A DNA stretch of 64,000 bases from G965247775 sp965247775 (lineage in GTDB: Bacteria > Chloroflexota > Dehalococcoidia > Bin125). The stretch covers positions 1,116,001 through 1,180,000 of the forward strand of contig OZ252031.1 in the NCBI GenBank assembly GCA_965247775.1, in the 5' to 3' direction. The notes under the pieces are model-generated. The model did no database searches and had not been told where the DNA came from. It saw only the letters and a program-made list of their open reading frames with translations. Within the stretch, counting starts at the first letter, position 1, and every line of letters begins with the position of its first letter. This document shows positions 1-11,600 of this stretch, piece by piece. The translations under genes and the position numbers were made by a program.

Positions 1-125
1 TTCTCGACCGTGCCCGTGAAGGAGTTACTCGAGGCGTCGTAGCTCAGGATCAGCCGGGCGCCGCCGCGAACCATGTCGAAGGTCGCATCCAGCGCGAGGG
101 TGGCGCCGCTGCCCTCTTCGCCGCC
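1..125 (-). repeat. Near-identical intragenic repeat, copy 2 (pairs with 799-923)
   Basis: Positions 1-125 align to 799-923 with an offset of exactly 798 bp (266 codons) and only a few substitutions. Both encode the linker plus the start of the same beta-rich unit of the lipoprotein. The in-frame offset and high identity point to recent duplication inside the gene. Confidence 0.8.
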
Positions 126-1145
126 GGCCTCGGTGGATTCGCCCCCGCCCTCGGCCGAGCCTTCACCCCCGGAACCGTGCTCACCGCCGGAGCCTTCACC
201 GCTGCCTTCAGCGCCTTCACCGCCCGTGTGGGGCACGGGGCCGGTACCACCGCAGTCGAACACTTCCATGTGAATGACGTACCCGTCGTAGGCGACTCCC
301 GCGAGCGCCGGTTCACTGGCGACCGCCACACTCGATGTCGCTTCCTGTCCGGGGCTCAGATGTCCAATCACGTCGGGGCCCAACTCCCCCACGGTCCTCG
401 TTCCCGACTTCAGGTGAGGTTCGGCCTGCACGTAGCACAGCACCTGCGGGAGCGTGTTCTGTACCGTCGCGTGGACAGTCCCGGTTGCCTCATCGAACCG
501 GGCGGAGACAGCCAGCCCGCCGAGCGTGCCGTTCCACGATTGTCCGAGCGGGATAATCGGGCTCGACATGGCGGCTTCACTGCTCTCGCCACCGCCTTCG
601 CCGCCGCCCGACTCGCTTCCTTCGCCGCCGCCAACCTCGGCGTGGGCGACCCAGCCGGTGAACGATGCCTGCGTCGAGGGCAGGGTGATCGCGACCACCT
701 CGTCCGGAGCCAGATCCATCGGAGTGGTCGGACCGAGCTCCGTGCCGTTCGAGAGGTGGACTTCGATCCTGACCCGGGTCAGGACGTTGCTCGTCGTGTT
801 CTCCACGGTGCCCGTGAAGGAGTTGCTCGCGGCGTCGTAGCTCAGGATCAGCCGGGCGCCGGCGCGAAGCATGTCGAAGGTCTCATCCAGCGCCAGGGTG
901 GCGCCGCTGCCCTCTTCGCCGCCAGCCGCGGCGCCTTCACCGCCGCCTTCGCGGCTGCCGCCGTGCTCGCCGCCGGAGCCTTCGCCCCGCTCGGAGACTC
1001 CCGCGCTGGCCGTCATGCGGCCGGAATCCGCACCATCGCCGGGCTCGCTGTCGCCCGCGCAGCCGACCAGGATCCCCGCGGTGAGGACGGCCCCCAGGAC
1101 CGACCCAATCAGGAACGTCTTCGTCAACAGTTTCTTGAACATCAT
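1..1145 (-). CDS. Repeat-containing lipoprotein (3' end beyond window)
   Basis: Open reading frame on the minus strand starting with ATG ATG at 1145 and still open at position 1, so the C-terminus is missing. The N-terminus has a lipoprotein signal peptide: Lys-rich start (MFKKLLTK), hydrophobic core, then a lipobox LVGC with the lipidated Cys at residue 29. The mature part alternates Gly/Glu/Ser-rich linkers (for example GGEGSESGGGEGGGES) with about 95-residue beta-rich units containing 'LILSYDA', 'SFTGTVENTT' and 'VRIEVHLSNG'. The first unit recurs after 266 residues, nearly identical at the DNA level. The units resemble small extracellular domains such as FxLYD-like modules, but that is only a resemblance. 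A purine-rich AGAGAGG lies 7 nt upstream of the start. Probably an exported, membrane-anchored surface protein; function unknown. It lies on the same strand as the giant adhesin gene. Confidence 0.8.
   Translation of the reverse strand, partial: MMFKKLLTKTFLIGSVLGAVLTAGILVGCAGDSEPGDGADSGRMTASAGVSERGEGSGGEHGGSREGGGEGAAAGGEEGSGATLALDETFDMLRAGARLILSYDAASNSFTGTVENTTSNVLTRVRIEVHLSNGTELGPTTPMDLAPDEVVAITLPSTQASFTGWVAHAEVGGGEGSESGGGEGGGESSEAAMSSPIIPLGQSWNGTLGGLAVSARFDEATGTVHATVQNTLPQVLCYVQAEPHLKSGTRTVGELGPDVIGHLSPGQEATSSVAVASEPALAGVAYDGYVIHMEVFDCGGTGPVPHTGGEGAEGSGEGSGGEHGSGGEGSAEGGGESTEAGGEEGSGATLALDATFDMVRGGARLILSYDASSNSFTGTVE
799..923 (-). repeat. Near-identical intragenic repeat, copy 1 (pairs with 1-125)
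   Basis: N-terminal-proximal copy of the unit duplicated at 1-125. It encodes the Gly/Glu linker and the 'GSGATLALDETFDM' to 'SFTGTVE' segment of the lipoprotein. Confidence 0.8.
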
Positions 1146-1189
1146 CACTTCAGCCTCTCTTCCGTGATGCTGCTCACGCTATGGATAGA

Positions 1190-1211
1190 ATGTCGCGGAA
1201 ATATGTCGCGG
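1190..1211. promoter_or_regulatory. Possible regulatory direct repeat upstream of the lipoprotein gene
   Basis: The 9-mer ATGTCGCGG occurs twice (1190-1198 and 1203-1211, period 13) about 45-65 bp upstream of the lipoprotein start. Spacing near one helical turn and the location in the 5' region fit a transcription-factor site, but no regulator is identified. Confidence 0.25.
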
Positions 1212-1491
1212 TAAGCGGACGGGTCACTGAAAGAGACCGGCAGGCTCAGGCGGGAGAGGCAGACGCGAGGGCTCAAGGCTGAGCAATGCCGGCCCCGCAT
1301 CATCGTGACTGCTTGATGTCGATGCAGGCCCCGCAACCCAACCGGAGAGGCAGGGACGCGCAAGCGGGGCGGTCCGGGCATTCGTGCGAGACTGGCGTGG
1401 GCAGAAGCGCCTTTGAACGGGCCCGGGTGCGCGCCTACAGCGTGGCCACAAGCTCGAAGGTGGTGCTGCCTACCGTCAAGTCAGGCCCACT
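1212..1491. other. Gene-poor stretch, nothing recognised
   Basis: No reading frame in this stretch resembles a protein I know, and no RNA gene or repeat was seen. It separates the lipoprotein 5' region from the mosaic of gene fragments. Confidence 0.5.
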
Positions 1492-1562
1492 AGCGCGACT
1501 CCCGTGGGGAGGACCCCGTCCCCGACGACCCCGAAGCTCAGTCCGACCACTGGCGCGCTCTC
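1492..1562 (+). pseudogene. Duplicated fragment of the NUDIX hydrolase gene
   Basis: 71 bp matching 42184-42254, inside the 5' coding part of the NUDIX gene, with two substitutions and no gap. It carries no start, stop or NUDIX box and cannot be functional. Its last 7 bp (CGCTCTC, 1556-1562) are shared with the start of the next fragment, so the two pieces are joined at a microhomology. Confidence 0.85.
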
Positions 1563-1745
1563 GGCCACACCCTCGCCGACCTCGGCTTCCCCGTCCCCGC
1601 CGGCGCCGCCGCGCGGTCGTGACCCCCCCCCGTTCCGCGTCCTCGTCGCGGATCCCATCGCGCCGGAGGGGGTGGAGCGGCTGCGGCAGGGGGCCCAGGT
1701 CGACGTCTGCAGCAGCCTCGGCCCGGACGAACTCCTGGCTGCTAT
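1556..1745 (+). pseudogene. Duplicated fragment of the aminotransferase / serA junction
   Basis: About 190 bp matching 51774-51961: the last codons of the aminotransferase, the overlapping GTGA stop/start and the first roughly 40 codons of serA. Differences are three substitutions before the C tract and a C run of 9 instead of 7; the last 115 bp or so are identical. The match stops abruptly at 1745, where transposase-like sequence begins. It is too short to encode a working SerA. Confidence 0.9.
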
Positions 1746-2010
1746 GCCTCCTGCCGCGCTTCAACGCGCGCCTCCGGGTCCGGCCGGGCGCCGCCCGAAC
1801 TCGCCGACGGTCCGGGCGACCCGACCCTCCCCCTCGCCTCCATCCTCAGCTTCCGGCATCCCCGCATGGTCGCCCGCGACCACACCGTCAAGTACCGCCG
1901 GCGCACGCTCCAGCTGCCGCCCGGACCGCAGCGAACCAGCTACGCCTGGGCGCGCGTGGAGGTAGTGGAGCGTCCCAGCGCCGAGCTCACGGTCCAGCAC
2001 CACGGCGAGA
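1746..2010 (+). pseudogene. Remnant of a DDE transposase, C-terminal part (ISNCY-like)
   Basis: Across shifted frames the sequence encodes LPRFNARL, then FRHPRMVARDHTVKYRRRTL, LQLPPGPQRTSYA, ARVEVVER and LTVQHHGE. This order (FNARF, basic region, DNTV-like, LQL, SYA, VEV) is the C-terminal signature of ISNCY-type transposases as I know them. The N-terminal catalytic part is absent, frames are broken, and no terminal repeats were found, so this is a decayed insertion-sequence fragment. Confidence 0.6.
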
Positions 2011-2229
2011 CGACCCCCCCCCGCCCGGCTCCGCCGCGCGCAGGGGTGCTGCGGACGGCTCGCTCCGAGCTGGCCCAGAGCCCGGACCACGAGCGCATCG
2101 CCGCAGGGCTCGGCTCCGGTGGAGCCCTCGGCGGCTCCCCGCGCCCGCTGTCGCCGCGACGGTGGAGGTGGCGAACAACGGGGGCCGCGGCCAGACCCGA
2201 GACCAACGGCAAGCCGCTCCGCTCCCACT

Positions 2230-2370
2230 CCCGGGCAGCTCGCGTGCTGGAACGCGATTCAGCAGGCCCGGTTACAGGGCCTGTCCATGCGGGCAACCGC
2301 CAGGCTGCCGGGAATCTCCCGGATGACCGTCCGCAACCACATCCGGGCCCACGGTGTGTCCGGAAGCCGC
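2230..2370 (+). pseudogene. Remnant helix-turn-helix of a transposase (ISL3/IS21-like)
   Basis: One frame encodes WNAIQQARLQGLSMRATARL followed by PGISRMTVRNHIRAHGVS. This is the 'GLSxRxIARxLGISRxTVRxxIRA' helix-turn-helix typical of ISL3- or IS21-type transposases. It is not joined to a catalytic domain and the surrounding frame decays quickly. A second, independent mobile-element scrap in the same 1-kb region. Confidence 0.5.
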
Positions 2371-2655
2371 AACGGCGCCGCCGTATCCTCCGACGGCCAG
2401 GGCGGCACTGACGGAGTCGCTGCTCCAGTTGCACCGACGGAATCGCCGCTCGTCGACGATCGCAACAGCGTTCGTGCGTGCTGTCGTGAAGGCTATGCCG
2501 GGTTGCGCCCGGACGGGCCATGATCCACTTCACCAACCGACGCCGGAGGACAGCCCCCATCGGGCGCGCCGCCGGGTGGTCTCGATCGGGGGAGGCTGGA
2601 GCCCGCGGCGGCGCGGAGGCCGCCCGCACGCTCGGCGGCGTGGCTGGCGGAGGGC
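2371..2655. other. Gene-poor stretch after the giant gene's stop
   Basis: Spacer between the transposase remnant and the stop codon of the giant gene (minus strand). Only GC-rich, weakly palindromic sequence is visible. No convincing Rho-independent terminator with a T run is present. Confidence 0.4.
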
Positions 2656-5600
2656 TCAGTTCCCCGCCGCATCTTCACCGCCCGCATCCCCCGCGGCCGG
2701 CCCGTCGCTCTTGACGGTCAGCGGCGTGAGCGGGGGCACGCGCTCGGGGAACAGTTCGCGGAAGGGCCGGTTCACGAAGTCCGGGGCTCCGAGAATGTAG
2801 GAGACGTAGACGCCGTCGTGGAGGGCGTAGAGGGCCGTGACGCCCCGGCCTTGCGCGCACGAGGCCAGCTCCTCGATGCTCCCCCCCTTGTAGACGACGA
2901 GGCTGAAGCCCGTGACGATATCGCCCCGCAGGCACTCGGGCCAGAGCCATGACACGCTGGCCGCCGCCGGGGCGTCGCTGGGCGGCCCGGCGCTGCCCGC
3001 GAGCAGGGGCGTGAGCGGGGGCACGCCCTCGGGGAACAGCTCTCGGAAGGGCCGGTTCACGAAGTCCGGGGCTCCGAGAATGTAGGAGACGTAGACGCCG
3101 TCGTGGAGGACGTAGAGGACCGTCACGCCCCGGCCCTCCGCGCAGGCCGCGAGTTCCTCGATGCCGCCGCCCGCGAAGACGACGAGGCTGAAGCCCTCGG
3201 CGATGGCGCCGCGCAGGCACGGCTCACGCCCGTCCCCGAAGCGCACGCGGTAGACGCGCGTGCGGCTGCCGTCGGGCGAGGTCACGGTGACGGTGATCTC
3301 GCCGAGGCCCTGGAGAGCAACCTGGTGGCCGTCCGCCTCACCGTTGGCGTCGGGCGGGTCGATGACCATATCCGCTCTGCTCTGTACCAGCTCGGCCGCG
3401 ACCGTGGTCTCCGTCACGCCCTCGTCCGGGGTTCCCTCGTAGTCGGTGCGGGCGGGCGAGAACTCGCCGATGTCGACATCGCTGAGGGTGAGCGACGCCA
3501 GGCGGGCGTCGATCGCGTCCGGCATGTTGTAGGTGTAGACCTTGTCGGCGCTCTGATCGACGACGTACATCAGGTCGCCGTCGGACCAGATGCCGCGCGG
3601 ACTGTTGTTGCCGGCCCTCGACAGGCGCGTGAACTCCAGCTCGCGGACGCGCTCCAGCGCCGGCGGCTCCTCGGGCGCCTCCGCATCCTCCGCCGGAAGC
3701 GCGGGCAGGCGGTAGGCGAACAGCCGCTTGGCACCGTGGTCGGCGACCCAGACGGTGACGCCGTCGGACCAGATGCCGCGCGGGTCGCCGTTCGAGGAGT
3801 CGAGTGCATACTCCGCGATGAGCGCGCTCGTCGCCTGGTCGTAGACGAAGACGCTGTCCGTCCCGGCGTTCACCACCCACGCCCTCTGCGCGTAGCACCA
3901 GATACCACGGGCGTTGCCGTTGTCGCGGGCGAACTCGAGGTCGCGCGCGGGCAGGCGCTCGCCGCTCTCGATGTCGTAGGCGAAGAGCCGGTCGCCGCCG
4001 CTGTCGGAGACCCACAGCGCCTCGCCGTCCGAGCAGAGGCCGCGCGGCGCGCGGTTCCGCTCGTCCAGCGCGATCTCGCGCTCCTCGACGCGCTCGCCGC
4101 TCTCGATGTCGTAGGCGAAGACGGCGTCCCGGCCGCCGCCGCCGGCGTTGTGGGCGACCCAGAGCGTGGACCCGTCGGACCACAGTCCGGTGGCCTCGTC
4201 GTTGGCGGCGTGCAGCTCGACATCCCGCTTCACGTTCCACTCGAACTCGATCTCGCTGGGGGTGGGTCCGGAGGGGACGAGGGGAGGAGGCGCGATTGGC
4301 CGGCGCGGCGTGGCCTTCACCATGGGCGATATTTCCATGCCCTTGGGGTTCACCGCCCGGACCACGAAGTCGTACTCGTCTCCGTTCTCAAGGCCGGTCA
4401 CGGTGTGGGAGGTGGTTTCCGAGTCGCTGCCCGGGATGTCCTGCCAAGTCCTGCCGCCGTCGCGGCTGTACTGGTAGCTGGTGATGGTGTCGTCGTTGGG
4501 GTCGTCCCAGCGGAGGGTGACGCGCTGGTCGCCGGGCGTGGTCCGGAGGTTGGCGGGGGGCGCCGGCGGCCCGATCTCGTCGTCGGTGATGGTCAGCGTC
4601 ACGGAAGCCGGCGCGAGCGCGTTGTTGCTGCTGACCGACCCCGACAGCGTCACGCGCGCGTCCGGCGCGTCCACGTCGTTGTCGACGGCGGTGACGGTCA
4701 GCGTGGCGCTGGTCTGACCCGACGTGATGGTCAGCGTGTTCGCGCTGAGGGTGACGGCCCCGGGGGGCGACGCCGACACGGCGATGGTGATGTCCCCGGA
4801 GGAGTAGGCGCTGGGGATGCGCGCGGTCAGGGTGGCGCTGTTGGACGCGCCCTGCTCGTCGATGGTGGTTGGCGAGACGCTCAGCCTGACCTGCGGGGCG
4901 TCCTCGGCCACCACCGCGGTCGTGGTCGCATCGGCGGTCTTGCCGGAGCCGCGCCGGTCGGTGTAGGACGCCGTGGCCCGCAGGAACTTGCCCACGTCGC
5001 CGGCGACGGGCCGGTAGCCGGCCGAGGTGGCGCCGGCGATGTTGGCGTAGGTTCCGGTGCTGGTGGACGCACTGGCCCACCGCCAGCTCAGGCCGCTGAC
5101 ACCGCTGTCGGGGTCGGACAGCCTGGCGGTCAGCAACGTCCCGGCCTTCGGCGTCAGCGCGTTGAAGGTGACGGTTCCCGCTTCCTCCAGGTCGGTCACG
5201 GTGATGGTGGCGGTGACCGTGTCAGACAACCCACCCTGGTCCGTGGCGGTGACGGTCACCGTGTAGCTGGTCCTGGCCTCGTAGTTCAGCGCCGTCCCCA
5301 CCGTGATCCGGCGGGTCGAGGCGTTGAAGTTGAAGGATCCGGCGTCGGCTCCGCCCAGGCCGTAGCTCAGGCTGTCGCCGGCGTCGAGGTCCATGGCCAC
5401 CGGGATGACGGCGCCGACGTTGCTCCCGGACGAGGAGTTCTCGTCCACGCTGCGGGCGGCGGTGTTGGGCGAGAACGACGGCGCTTCGTTGACGTTGGTC
5501 ACGGTGACGGTGATGTTCTGCGCCGCCGTCATCGCGCGTCCGACCGCCCCGCTGGTCGCGGTCACCTCCACGACGTAGGTGTTGTTCATGCCCGTGTCCG

Positions 5601-8600
5601 TGGGAATCTCGAAGTTGGGCGCGGCCTGGAAGGTCAGCACGCCCGTCCCCGCCACGATGGAGAACTTGCCCTGGTCCGCCCCGCCGGTGAGGGCGTAGCC
5701 CGTGACGCTGTCGGCGGAGTCATCGTCGGTCGCTGCGACCGTGATCACCTCGGTCTGGTTCTCCGCTGCGTTCACCGCATCCGCGCTGGTGAACCTGGGC
5801 GCGGCGTTGGGGGCCGTCGTCGTCGTGGCCGACCCGGAGGGCGACCACTCGCCGACGTCTTCGCCGTTGCTCGCCCGCACCCGCACCTGGTAGGGCGTGC
5901 CCGGCTGCAGGTTGGTGATGGTAAAGGTCAGATCGTTTACGGGTTGCGGCCTCTGGGTCCAACCGCCGGCCGACGCAGTCTTGTAGCTTACGATGTACCT
6001 CATGGGCGGCCCGGTGTTGGTGGGCGCCGCCCACGAGACTGCGAGGCTGGTCCGGCCCGGCACGATCGTTGGCTCGGCCATCGTGCCGGGCTTTTCGCTT
6101 ACGTCGCTCACGTTGATGGTGACAGTGACGATAGCGGACAGGGCCGGCGTCCCCGTGTCCCTGGCCGTGACGGTCACCGTGTGGCTGGTCTCGGCCTCGT
6201 AGTTCAGCGCGGCCCTGGTCTTGATCCGGCGGGTCGAGGTGTCGAAGGTGAAGGATCCGGCGGCGGCTCCACCCATGCTGTAGGCGAGGGTGTCGCTGTC
6301 CGGGTCGGTGGCCGCGGGGATCGCATCCCCGATGTTGGTGTTCGCCGCCGTGTTCTCTTCGACGGTGCGGGTCGTCGTGGCGTTGGCGAAGGCCGGCGGC
6401 TCGTTGACGTTCCGCACGGTGACCGTGATCGTCTGGTCGGTCGTCTTCGTGCGGGCGCCCGTGCCGCCGGTCGCCGTCACCACCACGACGTACTCGTTGT
6501 TCCCCGCGTCGTTGGCCGGGGTCGTGCTCACCGTGTCCGTGGGATTCTCGAAGTCCGGCGCGATCTTGAAGGTCAGCGCTCCGCTTGTCTCCACGATAGA
6601 GAACTTGTTCCGGTCGGCCCCGCCGGCGAGGGCGTAGCCGCTGATGTCGTCCTGGTTGTTGTCGTCCTGGGCCTGCACCGTCGTGGCGGCGGTCTGGTTC
6701 TCGTCCACCGTGACCGTCGCGAGGCTGGTGAAGCTCGGCGCCACGTTGGCGTCCGTCGTGCCCGTGCCGGAGCCGGACCAGGAGCCCTTGCCCTCGCGGT
6801 TGTTCCCCCGCACCTGCACGTCGTACCCGGTGCTCGAGTCGAGGCCCGTGATCGTCACCGCCGTGGCCCGGATCCTGGGGGCGGTCACCTCGGTCCAGGC
6901 TATCTCGGAACTCTTCGTGTAGCGGTAGTCGTAGTCGTTGATGGGCGATCCGCTGTGTCCGGAGGGCTCGGCCCAGGTCACCAGCAGCCGCTTCTCCCCG
7001 GCCGACGCCACCGACGGCGCGGCGGGCGCCGTGGGGGGCGGCTCGTTGGTGAGGGTGATGGTGATGCTGATCGAAGCGTCCGGCTTCTTGTCCCTCTTGC
7101 CGGAGACGTCCTTGGAGTCGCTCACCTCGACCACCACCGAGTAGCTGGTCTTCGTGGGGGTCGCCTCGAAGTCCAGGGCGGCCTTCGTCTTGAGCTGGCC
7201 GGTGCCGCGGCCGATGGCGAAGGAGTCCTTGTCGTCGCCGTTGAGGGCGTAGACGAGCGCGTCTTCCTCGGGGTCGATGGCGGCAACCGCGGCGCCGATG
7301 TTCGTTCCGCGGGAGGTGTTCTCGGCGACGCTGCGGGTGGTGACGACGATATGGTCGAACGAGGGCGGGCGGTTCGCGGCCGTCGTGCCTGCGCCTTCCG
7401 ACGACCAGGCGCCGTTGCCTTCGCTGCTGACGGCGCGCACCCGCACTTGGTACGACTCGTCGCCCTGCAGGCCGGTGATGTCCGCAGTGAGGACGGTGAC
7501 CCCCTGCGGGCCGCTCTTCCAGTTGCCGTCCGCGCCCTTGCGGTACTGGAGGTTGTAGCCCGTGATGTCCGGCAACCCCGTGTTGTCGGGGGCCGTCCAG
7601 GTGGCGGTGAGGGCCGTGAAGGAACCGGCCTTGGGCGCGACCGTGGGCGTGCCCGGGGCGCCGGGGGCGGGGACGTTGCCCACGGTGACGGTGATGGTCT
7701 GCACCGCGGCCCTCGGGGGGGTTCTCGCGCTGGTGGCCGTCACCTGCACGACGTAGCGGTTGTTCGTGTCCGCGTCCGTGGGACTCTCGAAGTCCGGGGC
7801 GGTCTTGAAGGTCAGCGCTCCGCTTGTCTCCACGATGGAGAACTTGTTCCGGTCGGCCCCGCCGGTGATGGCGTATGTAACGGTCTGCGCGGCGTCGCTG
7901 GCCTGCACCGTCGTGACGGCGATGGTGTTCTCCGGCACGTCGACCTTTGCCGCGCTGGTGAATGACAGGACGCCCCGTCGCGGCGCGTCCCATCGTTGGG
8001 CCTTGTTGTAGTTGCCCGCCTGGTCGTGCGTCGCCTTGGCCTGGAGAATGACGCCGACGGGCTGGTTTTTCTTGATGGGCCGTATTACCAGGAGGTATGT
8101 CGAGCGGTACGAGGCGTTGACGGTGGAGCGGGCATTATGGGTCACTACCCCCTCCAGGGGCAGCCAGAACCAGTCGGTCTGCGTCAGGTCGTCTGGCGCC
8201 GGCACGACGAACAGCGGTCCTCGCCCGTTGACGATTCGAATGCTTCCGGTCAGGGCCTTCAGCGGGTCGTACGCACGGTTCGCCCACAGGCCGGTCATAT
8301 TCCGCACCGGTTCGTTGAAGGTGATGCGGACGGCGTAGCCTCCCGTGGGGGCCTCATCGGGGTCGAGGGCGAACTTCGCCTTGGGCGGCTTGTCGTCGAC
8401 CGTCGTCTCGAACAGCACGGGCTCCGCCAGCGCGTTGCCGGCATCGTCGGTGATGTTGGCGTCGGGCGCCGTGACCGTGATTTTGTCGCCGTGCATCGCG
8501 TTAGCGTTGGGCACGATGGTGACGTAGATTGTCCGGCTCTGATCGGTGAAGCTGGTCACCGTGCCCCCCACCACGACCAGGCTCCCCTCGGTGAGCCCGT

Positions 8601-11600
8601 TCACAACTTCGGAGAAGTTGAAGGTGAAGTTGAACCCCTGTGTCTCCACCAGGACCCTCTCATTGGCTGCGCAGTAGGGATCGCTTACGGGGTTGGGGCA
8701 CTCGCCGGGGTTCATGAAGGAGGGGTTCTTCTTGACGAAGTCGCCGGGGGCGAACTTGAACGAGAGGGTCGGCGCAGTCGTGTCGTAGCTGAAGGTCTGC
8801 TGATAGCCCCAGGCGTTGTTGCCGTGGATATCCTGCACGGATGCGCCGTCAATCTTCAGCGTGAACTTACCATCCGCGGCGGGCATCTCCACCTCGACGG
8901 TGTACACGCCGCAGGGCGCGTTCGGCTCCTCGGTGGAGGCGCAGGTGTTGGCGAATCCGGTGAGAGTCGCCTTGCCGATGACCTCGATGTCGCCCAGCGT
9001 GAAGCCCTGCACCGGCTCGGGGAGGTAGGTCCGGCCGTCTGGGGGGCCGATGAAGAGCTCGGCGAATCTGATGGTGAGGGTGAAGTCCTCATTTGTCGCC
9101 CCGTGGTACTGCACGTCGTGAGCGTCGCCGTCCTCGTCGCTGAACATGATCCGGGGGTGGATATTGTCGCGGACGACCCAGATGGCCCTGGAGTAGATGA
9201 CCTGACCGCTGACCACGTAGGCGGCCCTGGCCCGCAGGAGGTGGCCCGCGTCCTGGCGTACGGCCTCGTAGGTGGCCGAGGTTGCGCCGTCGATGACGGT
9301 CCACGTCCAGGCCTCGCCGGTCCTGGACCTCTCCCAGACCCAGGTGACGTCGCCGGGCGCCACTTTGCGGTCGGGGTCGGTCACCGTGGCAGTGACGGCG
9401 CTTGGACCGTCGAGGAAGTACGCGTACAGGTGTTTATCGTAGTACAGGTAGACCTCGCTCAGGCTCACAGTGCCCGGCTCGTCCACGTTCAGGACGTTGA
9501 TGGTGACGGCGATGGTGTCGTCGATGGCGGTGTCGTGGTTGCCGTCGCTGTCGCGGTTGTCGGTCACCCGCAGCGTGACGGAGTACGACCGCTTCTTCTC
9601 GTAGTCGAGCCGTTGGTAGGTCCGTATCCGTCCGGTGCTCCGCTGGACGGTGAAGGCGTGGGCGTCCGCGCCGGCGAGGGAGTAGGACAGCGCATTGCCG
9701 CCCCCGCCGGTGGCGGGCGCCGCCGGCCCGACGGGAGTGCCCGGCGTCACGTTCTCAAACACCGAGCGGCTCGTGGCGTCTTCCGCGAATTGCGGCTTGC
9801 TATCGGCCCCGGGCACCGCCCTGACCGCGTTGGTGACGGCGGTGGCGGTCTTGCCTGAGCCGCCGGCGTCGGTGTAGCTCGCCTTGGCCCGCAGGAACTT
9901 GCCCGCGTCGGTGGCGATTGGCGTGTAGCTCGCCGAGGTTGCGCCGACGATGGCCGTCCCGGAGGACGCGCCCTGGGTATCCTGCCGTTGCCACGTCCAG
10001 GTGACGCCCGTGACGCCGCCGTCGGGGTCGCGCAACAGGGCGGTCGTCGGGCTGCCCGCGGTGGGGATGCTGAACGGGCGGAAGCGAAGCGTGCCGGAGT
10101 CGTCCGTGGCGGGGTTCGGGTCGACTGTGGGCGGCGGCGGGGGCACGTCGGCCACTTTGTTGGACACCCTGGTGAGTGTATTGCCGGAGTTGAACCCGTC
10201 GGTGTAGGTCACGGTGACCCGCAGGAACTTGCCCACGTCGTCGGCGGTTGGCGTGTAGCTCCTCGACGTTTCGCCGGTGATGGCCGTCCCGGAGGACGTG
10301 CCCCGGGTGTTCTGCCGTTGCCACTCCCAGGTGGCGCCCGTGACGCCGCCGTCGGGGTCGCTCAGCCTGGCCACCAGTATCACATCCTTCACCGGAATCG
10401 GGGCATCGAAGGCAAGCGCTCCGACCTCCTTCAGGTTGCCGACGTTGATGACGAGCGGGATGCGCCCGATTTCGCCGCCGGAACGCGCCTGCACCACCAG
10501 CCTGTGCTGACTCCGTCTCTCATAGTCCAGCGTGTAGGTCCCGGTCCTGACCTGCCCCGTCGCGGCGTCGATCTGGAACAGGAAGCCGGCGCCGCGCCCG
10601 AGCAACTCGTAGGTGGCGTTGGGGTAGGCGTCGGTGGCGGTGACGACGGCGCCCACCGCGGTCCCGGCGAGCTGGTTCTCGTTGACGGAGCGGGTGGCTT
10701 CGTTGCCGTCGGTGAAGGGAATGGTCGGGGTGATCACAGGCGGCGTGCCGCTCACCTTCCGGGACACCTTGGTGAGGATATTGCCGGTGCCGGACCCGTC
10801 GGTGTAGGTCACGGTGACCCGCAGGAACTTGCCCACGTCGGTGGAGGTTGGCGTGTACCCCGCCGAGGCTGCGCCGGTGATGGGCGTCCCGGAGGCCGCG
10901 GCCTGGGAGTCCTGCCGTTGCCACGTCCAGGTGTCGCCGCGGATGGCGCCGTCGGGGTCGCTCAGCCTGACCTGTAGCCCCTCACCCTCCCTCGGGCTCG
11001 AGACGTTGAAGGCAAGCTCCCCGGTCTCGTTCAGGTTGCGGACGCTGACGACCAGCGAGATGCGCCCGCGACCGCCGTCGCCGGCGGTGGCCTGAACCCA
11101 GAACTTGTACTCGTTCTGTCCCTCGTGGTTCAGCGAGCGCCTGGTGGTGACCTGCCCCGTGGCGGCGTCGATCCGGAACAGGTTGGGGTAGCCGAGCAGC
11201 TGGTAGGTGACGCCGGAGACGATCGCGGTGACGGGGTCGCCCACCGCGGTCCCGGCGGACTGGTTCTCGTTCACGGTGCGGACCGCGGGATCGTCCTCGG
11301 TAAAGAGGACCGTCGGTCGCTTCGGCCTGGTGCTTCCCGTGCCCGTGTCCGACCAGGGGCCGTCGCCCTCGTCGTTGCTCGCCCGCACCTGCACCTGGTA
11401 GGACGTGTTCGCCTCCAGACCGCTGATGCTGTGGAAGGGGTACCTGGCGTCGCTGTCCTGCGGGCCCTCGCTCCACTTCCCGTTGGAGGCGGTGGAAGAC
11501 AGCCTGTATTGAAGGTCGTAGCTGGTGACGGGAGGCCGGTCAAAGTCGTACCGGCGCGTCCACCTGACGCCGATGCTGTCGGGGCTGGACGAGAGCACTG

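Noticed and set aside
1286..2326. Plus-strand ORF of 346 codons
   Set aside because: Arg/Pro-rich translation. The recognisable pieces (serA start, transposase) lie in other frames, so it is a chance open frame.
3103..7965. Long plus-strand ORF of 1620 codons opposite the giant gene
   Set aside because: Arg/Gly/Val-rich translation without domains, mirroring the adhesin's biased third codon positions. The minus-strand frame shows clear repeated modules, so this is an antisense shadow. The same holds for 31292-34030 (+).
5720..7993. Second minus-strand ORF of 757 codons inside the giant gene
   Set aside because: Out-of-frame reading of the adhesin with Arg/His-rich nonsense composition; the 6516-codon frame covers the same DNA with recognisable modules.
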